Source: Macrolepiota albuminosa (taxonomy: Eukaryota; Basidiomycota; Agaricomycetes; Agaricales; Agaricaceae). Taken from it: DNA of 64,000 nucleotides. The notes beneath the pieces are model-generated. The model saw only the letters and a program-made list of their open reading frames with translations, was not told the origin of the DNA and ran no database searches. The translations under genes and the position numbers were made by a program. Shown here one piece after another: positions 44,948 to 56,800 of this stretch; within the stretch, counting starts at the first letter, position 1; each line of letters opens with the position of its first letter. Location: NCBI GenBank assembly GCA_027475525.1, contig JAMWFC010000131.1, positions 1 through 64,000 of the forward strand, written 5' to 3'.

Positions 44948-46310
44948 TCAAACGAACGCGAAACTCGTCCTGCTCGCGATTTGTTCATTCCTTGCAATTT
45001 CAGTCAAACCCCGTCCTTCGTCGACCCTGCGAAATACAGCTACTCCACCCTCAACGTTTGCGCCCGCGATGATGAATTCTTCACCTCCACCGGTGACCGG
45101 ACCAAGGCTCATGCTTCGAATCTGCTTAAGGCCTGTAGGCACCTGAGCAACTAGCGACAACCGCGAAGCGAAAGTGGCTCTCTGAAGGTTTCCGCTGCGT
45201 CTCAACCTGCTTTTTCTGTACGCGGATGTACGGTCCGTCGCAGTGTTGATCGGCGTTCTCTTGAGTTCGAAGATGGCAATGGTATCGCCTCGCGGGTCAA
45301 ACTCTGGACCGAGGTTGCGATTACTCACATAGATAAGCGGAGCGGGAAACCGTGAGGTGGGGGTTGAAATGAGGATCTCTGCGGCCGCAAACTTGGCATT
45401 GAGGTAGTTGGATGGTATAGTAGAGATGTTAGCGATGAGGGGTAAAGCAGTTCCATTTGGAGCTGGAGGAATTTCCATTGCAGTCAGAGTGGAAACGGTC
45501 TCGCTGACAATGAAGAGAATGTTGTCTGTTCTCGAATACTATATCAGATGCGAGATAATGACAGGATTATTGTTGTTTTACCGTGAATAGCAATGTGTCG
45601 GGGACCAGAACCAACATCTACATTGATTTGTCCTTGGATTTTGAACTTGCCCGGTGCCCCATCACGAACAAGCCTCCAGATCTTGTCCCCTCCCTACGTC
45701 ATAGTTAAGCGTTGCTACAAGGCATGGGAGAATGAGACAATTACCAAGTCAGGTACAAATACTTCGCCTTGGTACTCCAGAGACATATGCGGGTTTGAAG
45801 GCCCATTACCGACAGGGAAATTGACTACAGAAGAGGGTCTGAGGAAGCGTAGAGAATCTCCAGGATCAGTGGTTATGAAAGCACAGTTCGGTGAGCCAAA
45901 CTACAAACTCATAAAAAAACTGAATTACAAATTGTACGAAAAACGCACATTCATAGCGGTTACTTCTCCAGTAGCTAGAGGGTTCGTGAAAGTAGGTCCA
46001 TTTCCCCCTGTTGAGACAGAATCGACAAGGCTAAGTCCTCCATCGGAATCAACCACAAATGACTGAAGGTTTCCAACTGGTGAAACTTCGTTCACGGCAC
46101 TTCATGACAATCAGAGAAGTCGTTCCGTAGGCCAGAGTACAAAACCACTCACTAAAGTATACTGCTGTTTTTGGGATGTGAGGAAATCCAAGAGGGATTC
46201 TCACCCGTAGGATTTTGCTTGACGAGGGTTAAACTACCAACTTCTGAATCAAAGATATATGTGGCGATGAATTGGGCAAATCCTCCAGCAAGGATCGTGA
46301 ATTTGACCAT
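44948..46310 (-). CDS. Lactonase-like seven-bladed beta-propeller protein
   Basis: Belongs to the lactonase / 3-carboxymuconate cyclase-like propeller family (6-phosphogluconolactonase-type fold). Start at 46310 gives MVKFTILAGGF. Repeated blade motifs are visible: FDSEVGSLTLVKQNPTGENPSWI, PVGNLQSFVVDSDGGLSLVDSVSTGGNGPTF, VGNGPSNPHMSLEYQGEVFVPDLGGDKIWRL, SGPRHIAIHG and LIYVSNRN...GDTIAIFEL. The last blade has GLKQIRSMSLG and AGANVEGGVAVFRR, ending at 44948. Four to five short introns. Substrate cannot be read from sequence; there is no obvious signal peptide. Confidence 0.85.
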
Positions 46311-47022
46311 AGTAAGAGACTGTCACAAGGAGAAGATGGTAGATGGAGGGAAGGATGTGCGGGTAGCTAGCGCCAGGCCAACGATGTGCAACGGGGAAAA
46401 AATATTTGCAAGGCTCCGGAGATCGAGACAAGTAAAACATGGGGAAATCGAGGATCATTTCCGCTTATTCATCCTCTTTTCCTTCTTGTAAGTACTCTTC
46501 TTTTCGTTGTGCAAATTATTGCTTCATCGAGTTCATCAGTGTCGGTGTGCAGGACTGCCGCATAACAAATAAAAAGTAGTCAGTCGTTAGAGTAGTTTAA
46601 TCAAGACCAGTTCTGTATCGGAGATCACCGATCACCGATCATTTGTCTCAAAGTCAAGGTAAGTCACATGACTGTGACATCACAGCAGCCCAGGAGTGGT
46701 GAAAGACAGTGTTGAAACATTGACTGTGAGCCCAACAAGGCTCCATTAAGTATCTTGTATTCCAGCTCTTTTTCTAATATGCATTGATGACATATGAGGT
46801 CATCAACAAACCATTTTTAATTGTTTCACAATAAAAAAGTTATCCATGGTATTTCACTTTTTTGAGGCAATGGATACAAAAACTGTGTGTACCTCTCTGT
46901 GCCTTGTTGGAACCTAGCAACAACAGTTATATATGGCGTGACAAACATCTAGATGATCCATATAAGTATAAATCCTCAGAGACATATAAACGAGACTATT
47001 ATTATGTATCTAGATGATCCGT
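46311..47022. other. Intergenic region bordering the retrotransposon nest
   Basis: CpG is almost absent from about 46640 to 46930. An imperfect palindrome TGATGACATATGAGGTCATCA lies at about 46787-46807, and TCTAGATGATCC occurs twice (about 46951 and 47010). No gene seen. Confidence 0.4.
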
Positions 47023-47928
47023 TGATGATGCCAAAAAGTAGATCAGTAGCTATGATTTACAGCTACTGACCTGTATAATAATGCATTGGGCATGCTAAGG
47101 TTGAGGGAGTCCTGGGCAGTTCCCAGAGAACAAGTCAGAAAAATATGTTGTATGGCAAGATTTGATGAAGGTCAGCAATAGTAGTTGGCAAGGGTGTGTG
47201 GTAAGGAAGGTGCACCAAAGACAAAGTGCACTTAGTGACAACTAAACTGCATGATGCCTGCCGTATGTGCAAGGCATGGTAGGTTCCATAAGCGTAACTG
47301 CAGCAAGCAGGCCAAGAGTGTTCAGACAGTTGGTGACTATGAACTTAGTCAGCTCAAAAGAAATCTGAACTGTGAGGTGAACTGAGGGGTGTAAACTGGG
47401 GTACTCTGTTCTGTTTTCTAGCTAGTGACAACAGTAAATATTTATAGTAAAAATGAGTTCGCCATTGCTAAGCGGCTAAGCATTGCCAAGAGGCAGCGAA
47501 CTGGAAAGAGTGTAAGTAGTTGTCATGCATTAAACTAAATATTGAAAGATTAACAAGAATACTGTCTGTCTAAGTAATGAGAAGGCGCTAAGCAATGCCA
47601 GATGCCAAGGTGAAATGCCAAGCTGTTAGTCATAGGAAAATGCCATCATTCCAACTTGTAAGCGCTGCCGCTGGCTAGTGGGATCACATGCTGCCTGAGT
47701 AATGCCATTTGTCAATGCTTGCCAATGGCATGATGCCTGCTGTCACTTGTCATTCCAGCTGCCATCAGCATTATCACTGATCAGGTATGTTGCTTGCTAT
47801 GCATGGCCATTGGGAATGGCTTAAAATAGATAAATCACATGTGCCAAGTTCAGAACAAGTGCAGCAAGGTGGCCAGAGCCAATGCCAAGCCTGCCATTGA
47901 TGCACCTAACCTGTGTGGAGTCCTATCA
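47023..47928 (-). repeat. Inverted 3' LTR of the old element
   Basis: Starts TGATGATGCC and ends TCCTATCA, the reverse complement of the TGATAGGA...ATCA ends of the younger LTRs. Internal blocks such as ATGCCTGCCGTA.GTGCAAGGC and GGAGTCCTGGGCAG align with the younger LTR. Length 906 bp, close to the 931 bp of LTR1 after removing its 77-bp duplication. Confidence 0.85.
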
Positions 47929-48097
47929 TCTTCTTCCAACTGAAAAATTGACTGTTCCCAGTCACTAAAAATAGCTACTGTTACCGATTTGTGACTGGTG
48001 GCCCATGTGTTTGCTGAAATCTCCTTATAGTCCTAGCACATAAGTTTGAACTTCATCTCTTTTCTCTGAAAAATCCCTGGCACTCTACCCTAAAAAA

Positions 48098-49199
48098 ATG
48101 TCTTTTCAATTTCCAACTCTGCCTGTCATGCTGTAAAAAGAGGCTTAAAATGCTGCCTATGCGTATATCACCAAGACAAACAACTTCATCAGATGCATTG
48201 AGGGTGTGGGCACAGAGGCACCTCCAAACCTCGTTGTTCCTGTCATGAAATTGTTGGAATGCTGGTATGACATTTGTGTCATTGGCATAGGCTGGGACAA
48301 GGAGATTGAAGTGTGGGAGTAGTGCTGGGCGTGGTATGTGGATAACTGTGGGGCTAAGTGGCTGGATCCTTGTTCTTATTTTGTAAGTCTTCACAAGTGC
48401 TTGCTGTGTTGCTAGCTAACAGGTTCCCTAGACACCTCCTCCTGTCCTCACTATTAAGGACGAGTTGGAAGACATCTTCTCTGGTGCTTTGCCAATGATA
48501 GTAAGCATGCCAGCACCTGAGTAAGTATCTCTGATTTTGATTTCTAACTTAGCTGTGGTCTGATCTGTCTCCTCACAGTAAGCAAGAGGTGTTGGCACTG
48601 CTGAGCCTGCAGATGCAAAGGAGTTAGTAGCAACAGAAGAGGCAGGGAATAGGTTGCCTGGCAAGAAGGCAGAAGGCAGCAATGAGGATGCCGAGAGGAA
48701 CTTGGATGAGACATTGAGGAAGATCACCGGCAACTTGCAAGAGCTGCCACTTTTGGATCCTTCTGCTCTCTGGGTGAGTTGGGAGGGGGAGGACTTAGTG
48801 ACTCAGCAGTGGGTAACTTCAAGTGGTCTCTCATTTTGGACCCCCCAACCTCAGCCAAGAATCACTGGCAATTCTCATGAGTGGTTGGAGGAGGACTTGA
48901 TCTATCTGGTAGCAGCGTTACACCCTCCTCAAATCTTGGAGAGGATGGCAATTCGAGTGGCAGAGATGCAAGCAGCATTGAGTTGGGAGAGGAAAAGAGT
49001 GCGAGCCCAGATTATAGCTTCCCACCTTTATTACTCTAACTTGATGAGAAGCCCGAGCACTCTAGAAGGACACCAGGCTGATTGCCAAGATGTCTTGGAG
49101 TGGCAGGCACTGAATCAGGTACAGGCTGCCAATCTCCTGCCTCTTTGCAACAATTCCCTGTTGCCAACAGATGATGAAGAGCTACGGACCTTAGAGTAG
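48098..49199 (+). pseudogene. Decayed antisense accessory gene of the old element
   Basis: Oriented opposite to pol, as in the younger copy. Exon 1 starts MSFQFPTLPV at 48098 and keeps NAAYAYITKTNNFI, EAPPNLVVPVMKLLE and GWDKEIEVWE, with three stops. Introns at the equivalent sites keep GTAAGT donors and CAG acceptors (48383 and 48520 regions). The C-terminal exon (about 48654-49199) reads openly for 181 codons and matches the younger protein: FWTPQPQPRITG, WLEEDLIYLVAALHPPQILER and WERKRVRAQI. The middle with the six-cysteine motif is missing. Either this lineage lost it or it represents an ancestral short form. Confidence 0.8.
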
Positions 49200-49554
49200 A
49201 TAGGCCATTTTTATACATAGTTTGATATTGCTGCCTATATATAAATGTTTTTGCCGTCCTGCTATCAAGTGATTCAGAAAAATTAGTGACTTGGACATGA
49301 AGTATTTAAAACTGAGTAAACATAATAAAAGAAAAGAGATGGAAATGATAAGAACTTAAGCAAGGCATGGTAGAGGCAGTAATAAATGAAGAAAAACCCT
49401 TGGTGAGAGTTGCGCAAGGCGCTAAGCATTGGCAACATGCTAGTGCTGTGTCTTGATTACATAAGAAAAGAGTGTCTGTGACATATAGTATGGTAAGCAG
49501 TCTGGCAAGGAAAATAAAGTAAAAAGTAAGTAAAAAGATGGGCTTATCAAGTTT

Positions 49555-52464
49555 TTAGTCATTTTCTTCTTCTTCTGATATGGTCAGCAAGTCATCATCA
49601 TCTAGTAGCTCTGTTTCTTCAAGCTCCTGAAGCTTGGCAGTGTTGATGTCTAGCGCTTCAAGCAGCAAGTCAAGACATTTCCTAGTGAAGTATGGCAGTA
49701 AGCGGAAAGTGGCAACAGGTCTATGGAGCACTGATCCATCTAATTCACAAAGGATGTAAGCATTTCCATGATTGTGAGAGATAACTACCAATGGCCCTAG
49801 ATAACATGGGCACATCTTTTTGTTATAGGAGGTCTCAATCTTGGAGTTGTGCATAAGTACTAGTGCACTCCTTGGGAAGTCATAGTCCTTGATGGTAGCA
49901 CTATGATCAGTCTCAAACCTAAGTGCAGCTAGGCAATGGGCAGCAAAGACAGTCTCATGAAGACACTCCAAGTTCTCTCATTAATGCTAGAGGTCAATAG
50001 CATGTCTGGCAATAAGGTCGGTAGTCGCCAAAATATTATGGAGAGCTGGTTGGAGATAAGTTGCCTCAACAATGTTAGCAGGGAGCAGTGGATGAGTTCC
50101 AGTAGCTGCATAATAGAGAGAACAACCCATGCACTTACAAATAGTGACTCTTTCTGACCAAAACACTGAATAAGTTGCCTTGCTCCAACGAGACTCATTG
50201 CCATTGACTGCCTTGAAGAGTGCTTGCTGTATATCAAAGTGAAGTCATTCCACCAGACTGTTGACATGCTTGTTGTAGCCAGAGATGCAGATGTGGTAAA
50301 TATTGTACTTCTTGGCAAGGTAAGTTAAAGCTTTAATGATTGGCACACCATTATCTGTGATGATCTCCCTTAGTGCTCCCCATTGGCAAATGACATCTTC
50401 AAAGAGCCACTTGGCAACAGCATCGGTATTCTTGCATTGGAGCATGCAGAACTCAGGCCAATGAATTAGCAAGCAGCATTCCTGGATGATATACTTATAG
50501 CAGCCAGACTTGGGCATATGTATAGTGTCAATGTAGATTTTGCTAAACAAGGGGGCAGGCATAGCAACAGTAGGTGGGATAAGCACTTGGCAAGTCTGCT
50601 GAATCTGGCAAAAGTGGCAAGTCCAGATGTACCAGGCAATGTCAGCACTAACATGTGGCCACCAGAAATGCTCTAAGAGGGTGGCATGAGTAGCGTATAA
50701 ACCTCTGTGACCAAGTTTGTTGTGCATGGTGCATAGGATATGTAGGTGACCATCCTGCTTGATGACCAATTTGTGAGCACCGTTGCAATGACATCACTAA
50801 AGACAATTGTCAGTAAAGAAGAAGTGAGTAGCATAGCAGATAAAGGTTGCATACTTCTTGTTGCTAAGGTTTTTTAGATGCTTAAGGTCTTGTATCTATT
50901 GCTCCATGGCTAAGAGGTGCTTATCCTCAGCTTGGGTCTTGGTGGATTGGGATACAGCATTGTAGGTAAATTGGCAGCTATCCTCTCTAAGCAGTTGAGG
51001 TTCTTGTACAATCCTTACTGGAGGGAAATCTTGGCTAAGGATGCTTGCCATGTAGAAGATCAGTGATGCACTAAAGGTGTCAGGTCAGTAAGAAATGATG
51101 GGGTGCAGGAAAATGGTGGTGGACTGTTGCCGATACAGAAGGGGGATGAGTTGCTGAATGAGGTGTATAAAGCCATGTAAGTGGTCAACCCAATCTTCAA
51201 AGTTGCTATTGTTGTTAGGGTTGGTTGCCAGATTGCCAGGTTGCTGTGATCACATCCATCTAGTTCATGGAAGGTTCCTTTAATGTGAACAAGCTCAAAG
51301 TAAAATATAAGGATAGCTACTACTCAATAGTTCATGCTAGCCAATGGCTGGATATCAGGGTTCTGGAGCATATCCTTGATGTAACTAGCGTCCACCTTGA
51401 CGATAAGATTGTGCACATCAATGAGATACATTCTTAGTGCCTGAAATGCCTTGAAGAGGCTGTAGAGTTCTAGCTTTGGCTGACTGTATCACAATTCTCA
51501 GTTGTTAAGCATGATAGACCCAAAGCAGTTGTAACGGCATTGTTTCCAGTTGTCACTAAGGTACTTGCAGAGAAAGTAGCCAATAGCAATATATGAGGTG
51601 TCAACTGCTAAGATGACGGGGTTGGCAGAGGCATAGTCAATAGAGATGAGTAGCTTGGCATCTTTCAGTGCTTTGATGAGGTTGCATTGAGAGTCGACTT
51701 GGTCTGCGCCAAACTCAAATGGCTCATTAGCACGTGTCAATCAGGTAAGGTGGTGAGTGCAATGGGCAAAGTTCTTGACAAATATATGGAGGACACCAAT
51801 GGTGCCAAGATAAGCACAGACTTCAGATAAATTGTGGCAAGGACCCCAGTGCTCAAGAAGCACTAGATGAGATTTATTGGGAATGTAACCAGCAGAAGTG
51901 CAGATGTGCCCAAGAATTTTGAATCTTGGCACACAGAGAAGGAGCTTGTAACTACTAAAGGTCCCACTGCTATACTTCATGTGCTGGAGAATATGGTTGA
52001 GAAGCTGAAAGAAGTCCCAAAGCGCCAAGCATATGTTATGGTTGTTGGGATGCTTCTTTAGCAAGCCATCAATGAGTTGCCAGTCTGTGGATCCTTTAAT
52101 GTCAACATCATCAATGAAGCTAAGCATGTTATGAGGGGTTTCAGGTTGGAGAATAAAGGTGATGTCATCATGAAAAATAGGGACTGAGTTAGTTCAGTCT
52201 ATAGGAAGAGTAACTAGGTGCAAGGCACTAAAGAGAGTTTAAAATATGATTAGGTCACAGGAAGAGGGATGTATCAAGCACTCATCATAGCTGACATAGA
52301 GATCAAGAGTGGCACCACAGATGCACCCAGCAAAGGACTTGGCAACATAGTCAGAAAAAGGAGGCACATCAGAGTGCCGAATAGTAATCCTATTTAGTGG
52401 CTCTAAACTGTGAACAATATGCAAATTACCATTTTTCTTGAGCACACAGAACTACTGGGAGTGG
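49555..52464 (-). pseudogene. Decayed gag-pol remnant (RT to integrase) of the old element
   Basis: Reads leftwards from the reverse transcriptase segment VLKKNGNLHIVHSLEPLNRITIRHSD (about 52445) and GATLDLYVSYDECLIHPSS through a degenerate active site LSFIDDVDIKG (about 52100). RNase H remains are at about 51500-51740, integrase zinc-finger and DD35E-region remains at 50250-50770, and the C-terminus at 49555. Several frameshifts and stops separate the pieces. Substitutions against the younger pol are dominated by CG to TG/CA changes. Confidence 0.9.
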
Positions 52465-53472
52465 TGATAGGACCCCATACAGGATCAGCGCATCAACGGC
52501 AGGCTATGGCAACACAGCACAGGCTCAGGATACCTTAGCATGCGCTAATTAACCAATTTTGGCAATATTTGACGGCCATGCATAGCAAGAAGCAGATCCG
52601 ATCAATGATAGCGCCGATGGCAAACAGAATGACAACTGACAGATGGCATCAGTCACTGACGACAGCGCTTGGAAAAGAAGACTGACGATCTATCAAAAAC
52701 TGACGGACAGCTTGGTGTTTGACCTTGGCGTCTGACATCGCTTAGCGCCTTGATTTGGTGCCTGACATCGCTAAGCATTTTGGACAGACAGAAAGGTGAT
52801 GGGTTGATGGTTTAGCATCGCAATCTGCCGCCTGGCGTTGCTAAGGGTCTTGAATGGACGGTAGGGATCTGAAACCATTGGAGCTACCCCTATAAAATTT
52901 TCTAGTTTACCGCCCTTTGGCAATGGTTAGTCACTGGCAACGGTGAACTCCTTGTAGTATAAAAAGTACTTACCAACTTGTACATACACAGCCAAGAACA
53001 GAGTTTACTGCTCCCCTTACTCCAGTCGCCCTTACAATCCAAATCTCATTTACGGTCGACAACATCGAAGTTATCGGCAGTTGCAGACTCTTGCTAACAC
53101 TCGACACCCTTGCGCCTTGCAGATACGGCAGGCATTAACAATGCTTAGACCTCGCTAAGCTTACCGTGTTCTTTGCCGCTCCCATTGCCGTGTTCACTTA
53201 CCGCTTCTTTCTTAGACGCTTTGTCTTAGCGCTTGACACTTGCCAACCTTTTTCCGACTTTACTTTATTCTTATAGGCGCATTCTCTGGGACCTGCCTGG
53301 GACTCCTCTCATCACTTATAGCACGCCCAACGCAAGCTTTTGGTACGGTAACACTATTGTTATATTTGTTACTGACCAAACTTTGGCATCACTTATAGCA
53401 CGCCCAACGCAAGCTTTTGGTACGGTAACACTATTGTTATATTTGTTACTGACCAAACTTTGGGTGTCATCA
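52465..53472 (+). repeat. 5' LTR of the younger element
   Basis: Bounded by TGATAGG and TCATCA (TG...CA ends). TATA-like TATAAAAA at 52958-52965. It contains a 77-bp exact duplication at 53310-53463; without it the LTR would be about 931 bp. The core TCGCTTAGCG/TCGCTAAG recurs several times. Confidence 0.85.
53310..53463. repeat. Exact 77-bp tandem duplication in the 5' LTR
   Basis: Bases 53310-53386 recur at 53387-53463. The matching region is outside the retained part of the 3' LTR, so it cannot be checked there; the old LTR shows no such duplication. Confidence 0.97.
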
Positions 53473-53475
53473 AAT

Positions 53476-53493
53476 TGGAGCCCACCGCGAGGG
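53476..53493 (+). other. Putative primer-binding site
   Basis: TGGAGCCCACCGCGAGGG starts three bases after the LTR end, where a tRNA primer site is expected (TGG pairs with CCA). The priming tRNA was not identified. Confidence 0.35.
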
Positions 53494-53855
53494 ATCTCTA
53501 GGGCAGAATTCCACCAGAAACCCATCTCCAGCGTAGGCACCACCTGCTAGAGCAGTCGGCAGAAGGCATAGCCCCTTCCCATCCATCAACTCCACAACCA
53601 CCTGGTGCCTTACCAGGTCTCTCTCTTGCACAGGAACTATAGAATGCTACTGCAGACAAATTTCCTGAACTCTTCCCGCATTCTCTCGATTTTAGCGCCA
53701 ACGACCTCTTAGCATCGCCGCTTGCCATACCGCAACCAGTTACCCCCATTACTCCGTTAACACCTCTTTCTCAACTCGTCATTTCTCTTACCCCGTCACC
53801 AATCCCTAGAACTCCTTCCCCACATCTGCTAACCAAACTTGGTACCACCGTTGCC

Positions 53856-56800
53856 ATGGAACAACAAGTTCAGTGCATGCTGCCATGCAATCACTTCTCG
53901 GCACCAAAATGGGACAAGTCTAAGCCACGGAAGCTCTCCCAGTATTTCAAAGAATTAGAATATTTATTCAGGGATTGTGGCATTACCGACCACACGCAGA
54001 TGAAGGAATACGCGGCAAGGTATGTGTCATATGACATGGCAGAAACATGGACAGGTCTTGCCGAGTTTGCCCCCTTTGTTCCTGCCACCCCACCAGTTCC
54101 AGCCCAAGGCGCCTCGTATGAAGGCTGGAAGACAGCAGTAATTCAGTTGTACCCTGGCGCTGAAGAGGCTACCCAATACTCGGTAAACGAGTTGCAGAAA
54201 CTAGTCCATGAGTCATTCAACAACGGCACCTCTTCTCTTGGTGCATTCTCTACGTATTACCATGAATTCCAAAAGATTGCTAGGTGGTTAGTGCAAAACG
54301 GCAAGCTATATATTAACAAGGAACGTCGCCTATTCCAACAAGGCATCCTGACTTCGCTTTGGACTCGCATTGCTCATCGCCTAGAAATAGTTCATCAGGC
54401 CCATCACCCAGACAAGCCATATAATGTTGCTGACATCTTTGAAGCCGGTAAGTGGGTTCTCAAGGGGACAGACACTGGTGTTGGGCTGCAACGTGCTAGG
54501 ACAAGCCCACCCCCAGAGCGAACCAATGGTATTATTCCCATCCCACCTCCTGTTGCTGACTTCGTTAAGAAAGAGGATCTCAACGCTGCCGTTACTGCTG
54601 CCGTCGCATCTGCTATGACTCGTATTGAAACCATGATTACAACCAATCTCACTAACCGACCCGCTAATGTACCCGCATCTGGCCCTTGCCACTTTTGTGG
54701 GGAGATTGGCCACACTATGACTAGAGGATGCTGCACGACGTTAGAAAATTATATTTGGCAAGGAAGAATTCAAAGGGCTATTGACAGCAAGATAGTTCTT
54801 ACCACTGGCACCACCATCCCCAACTACCCAGACAAGAAGTCCTTCCAGGAGCGAGTTGATGAATGGCATAGGTGCAATCCAGGACAAATTGTTACCGGCA
54901 CGCTTTCTGGCAATGCCAACCCCGACCCCGAGCAGGCGACTCAACAGCAAATGATTCACAAGGTCTTACACTTCGACAGTGTTGGTGACCGTCCCACTTT
55001 CTCGTGGGAAGAACGAATCGCTAAGCTAGAAAAGGAATTGAATTCACTAAAAAACCAGGTTTTTGATGGGGTTGAAGTTAAGCAGCCTAAACAACCTCTT
55101 AAAGGATACAAGCCAATGCCTCCCACTAGCAAGTTACTGACTCCTGTTCCTGCCGCACCTCCAGCTACAACTTCAGAACTGTCTTTGTCCTCTGCTGCTC
55201 CTGAACCGCCTTTGCCGCCTCTCCATCCCTACTCAGGGATTCCCAACCGATATCATGCTCCCATACAACAAAATTTTGCCTCTCCTGAGAAGCGTCCTGA
55301 AGGTGGTTACCGACCTACCACGCCAATATTCGACATAGAAAAATCAAACCATGTCTTCAGCCGCATCATGAAAACCGCCGTTACCTTATCAGTTGAAGAA
55401 CTTTGTAGCATTGCCCCAGACATCTGCAACCAAGTCAAGATGGCAGTCACTCCTCGACAACCCTTGGCAACAGCCATTGCCGAGGTTGATGAACTTGACA
55501 ATGCGCTTCCCGGTTTTTCTATTACTGTTGACTCTCCTGACACTGAGGACTCTCCAGCCGATACCATCGCTAACGCTACCTCTGTGGACCCCATGGAGAC
55601 CTATCTTAGGTCAGTAGACCATGGAGAAGACCCGGCAATTCTTACCATCGCTCAAGAATCGCACGCTATTTGCTCAGTCGTGCTAACGATAGACAACAAA
55701 CACGAGGTAGAGGCGATCATGGATAGTGGGTCTCAAATTATTTCCATGGCAGTGGAAGTCGCTAACAATTTAGGCCTCATTTATGACCTTACCGTTATAC
55801 TAAACATGCAGAGTGCTAACGGCACGGTAGACAGATCCTTAGGCCTCGCCAAGAATGTGCCTTGCACTTTTGGCAACATCACTTTCTACCTCCAGATACA
55901 CATTTTACGATCCCTGGCATACGATTTACTACTCGGCAGACCCTTCAACATCTTGGTGTGATCAGTCGTCAAGACAGTTACTGACGATGAAACAACATTA
56001 ACAATTAGTGACCCTAATTCCGGAATCCGACAAATGGTGCCAACGTTCCCCAGGGGACAACAAAAAAGGCGCCCACATTAAGCCCCCAGAGTTTACTGAC
56101 CAACACGCCAGCAAACAACCCCACAAGTATTTTCACAAACCATCGAGGAGGTGATTGGCAACAATCACAGAGATGTGGCGCTGACGCTTGAATATGACCA
56201 TTATACTGTTCTTGTAAATGTTGTGTCTACTGCTTTTCTTGACAAAGATGTTTTAACTCCTTTATCTGCTACCGACGTTGAACTTTCCCAGAAAAACCAA
56301 AACATTACTGACTCCTCGCTTGCGTACTTGTACCTTACCGCTTCAGAATCATTTCAAAATATTGTGTCTACTGATACATATCTCACTACCCTTCCCAGAG
56401 CCTCGTCTCCTGCCATTCTCGGACTTGCCGCTCCTCAGGCTACATTTCCCCTTTCCACCCCTGTATATAACCAAGCTAACGCTCCCAAAAGGAAAGGGAT
56501 TCAAGTCAAAAAGAAATATAAGCCAGTTGCGCTTAAAACAAAACCCGTCGCTACGCACTCTCCTGAGATGTTTAGAATCGAGCGCCAGATCATTGGCGAC
56601 CCTCTTGCCAACATGCCAACCTTATTACCGAATCCGCCACCCTTTCAGCCCACAGGACGTTTTACCCTAGAACGCCAGCAGCAGTTCGCCAAGGAGCATG
56701 ATACAGGATTTTTGACCAAAGATGAGTTGAACGTCCTTACCGATCTTGTCGCTAAGCAAGACAAAGCCTTTGCTTGGGAGGACTCAGAACGACCAAAGAT

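Larger units (their letters stand above)
47023..52464 (-). mobile_element. Old, decayed Ty3/gypsy element (minus strand), 5' part cut off by a nested insertion
   Basis: Same family as the element at 52465-63842. From left to right on the plus strand: inverted 3' LTR (47023-47928), polypurine remnant, antisense accessory gene remains (48098-49199) and the 3' two thirds of pol on the minus strand (49555-52464). Sequence ends inside the reverse transcriptase, where the younger LTR begins. CpG sites are largely replaced by TG/CA, and many stops and frameshifts are present. Confidence 0.9.
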
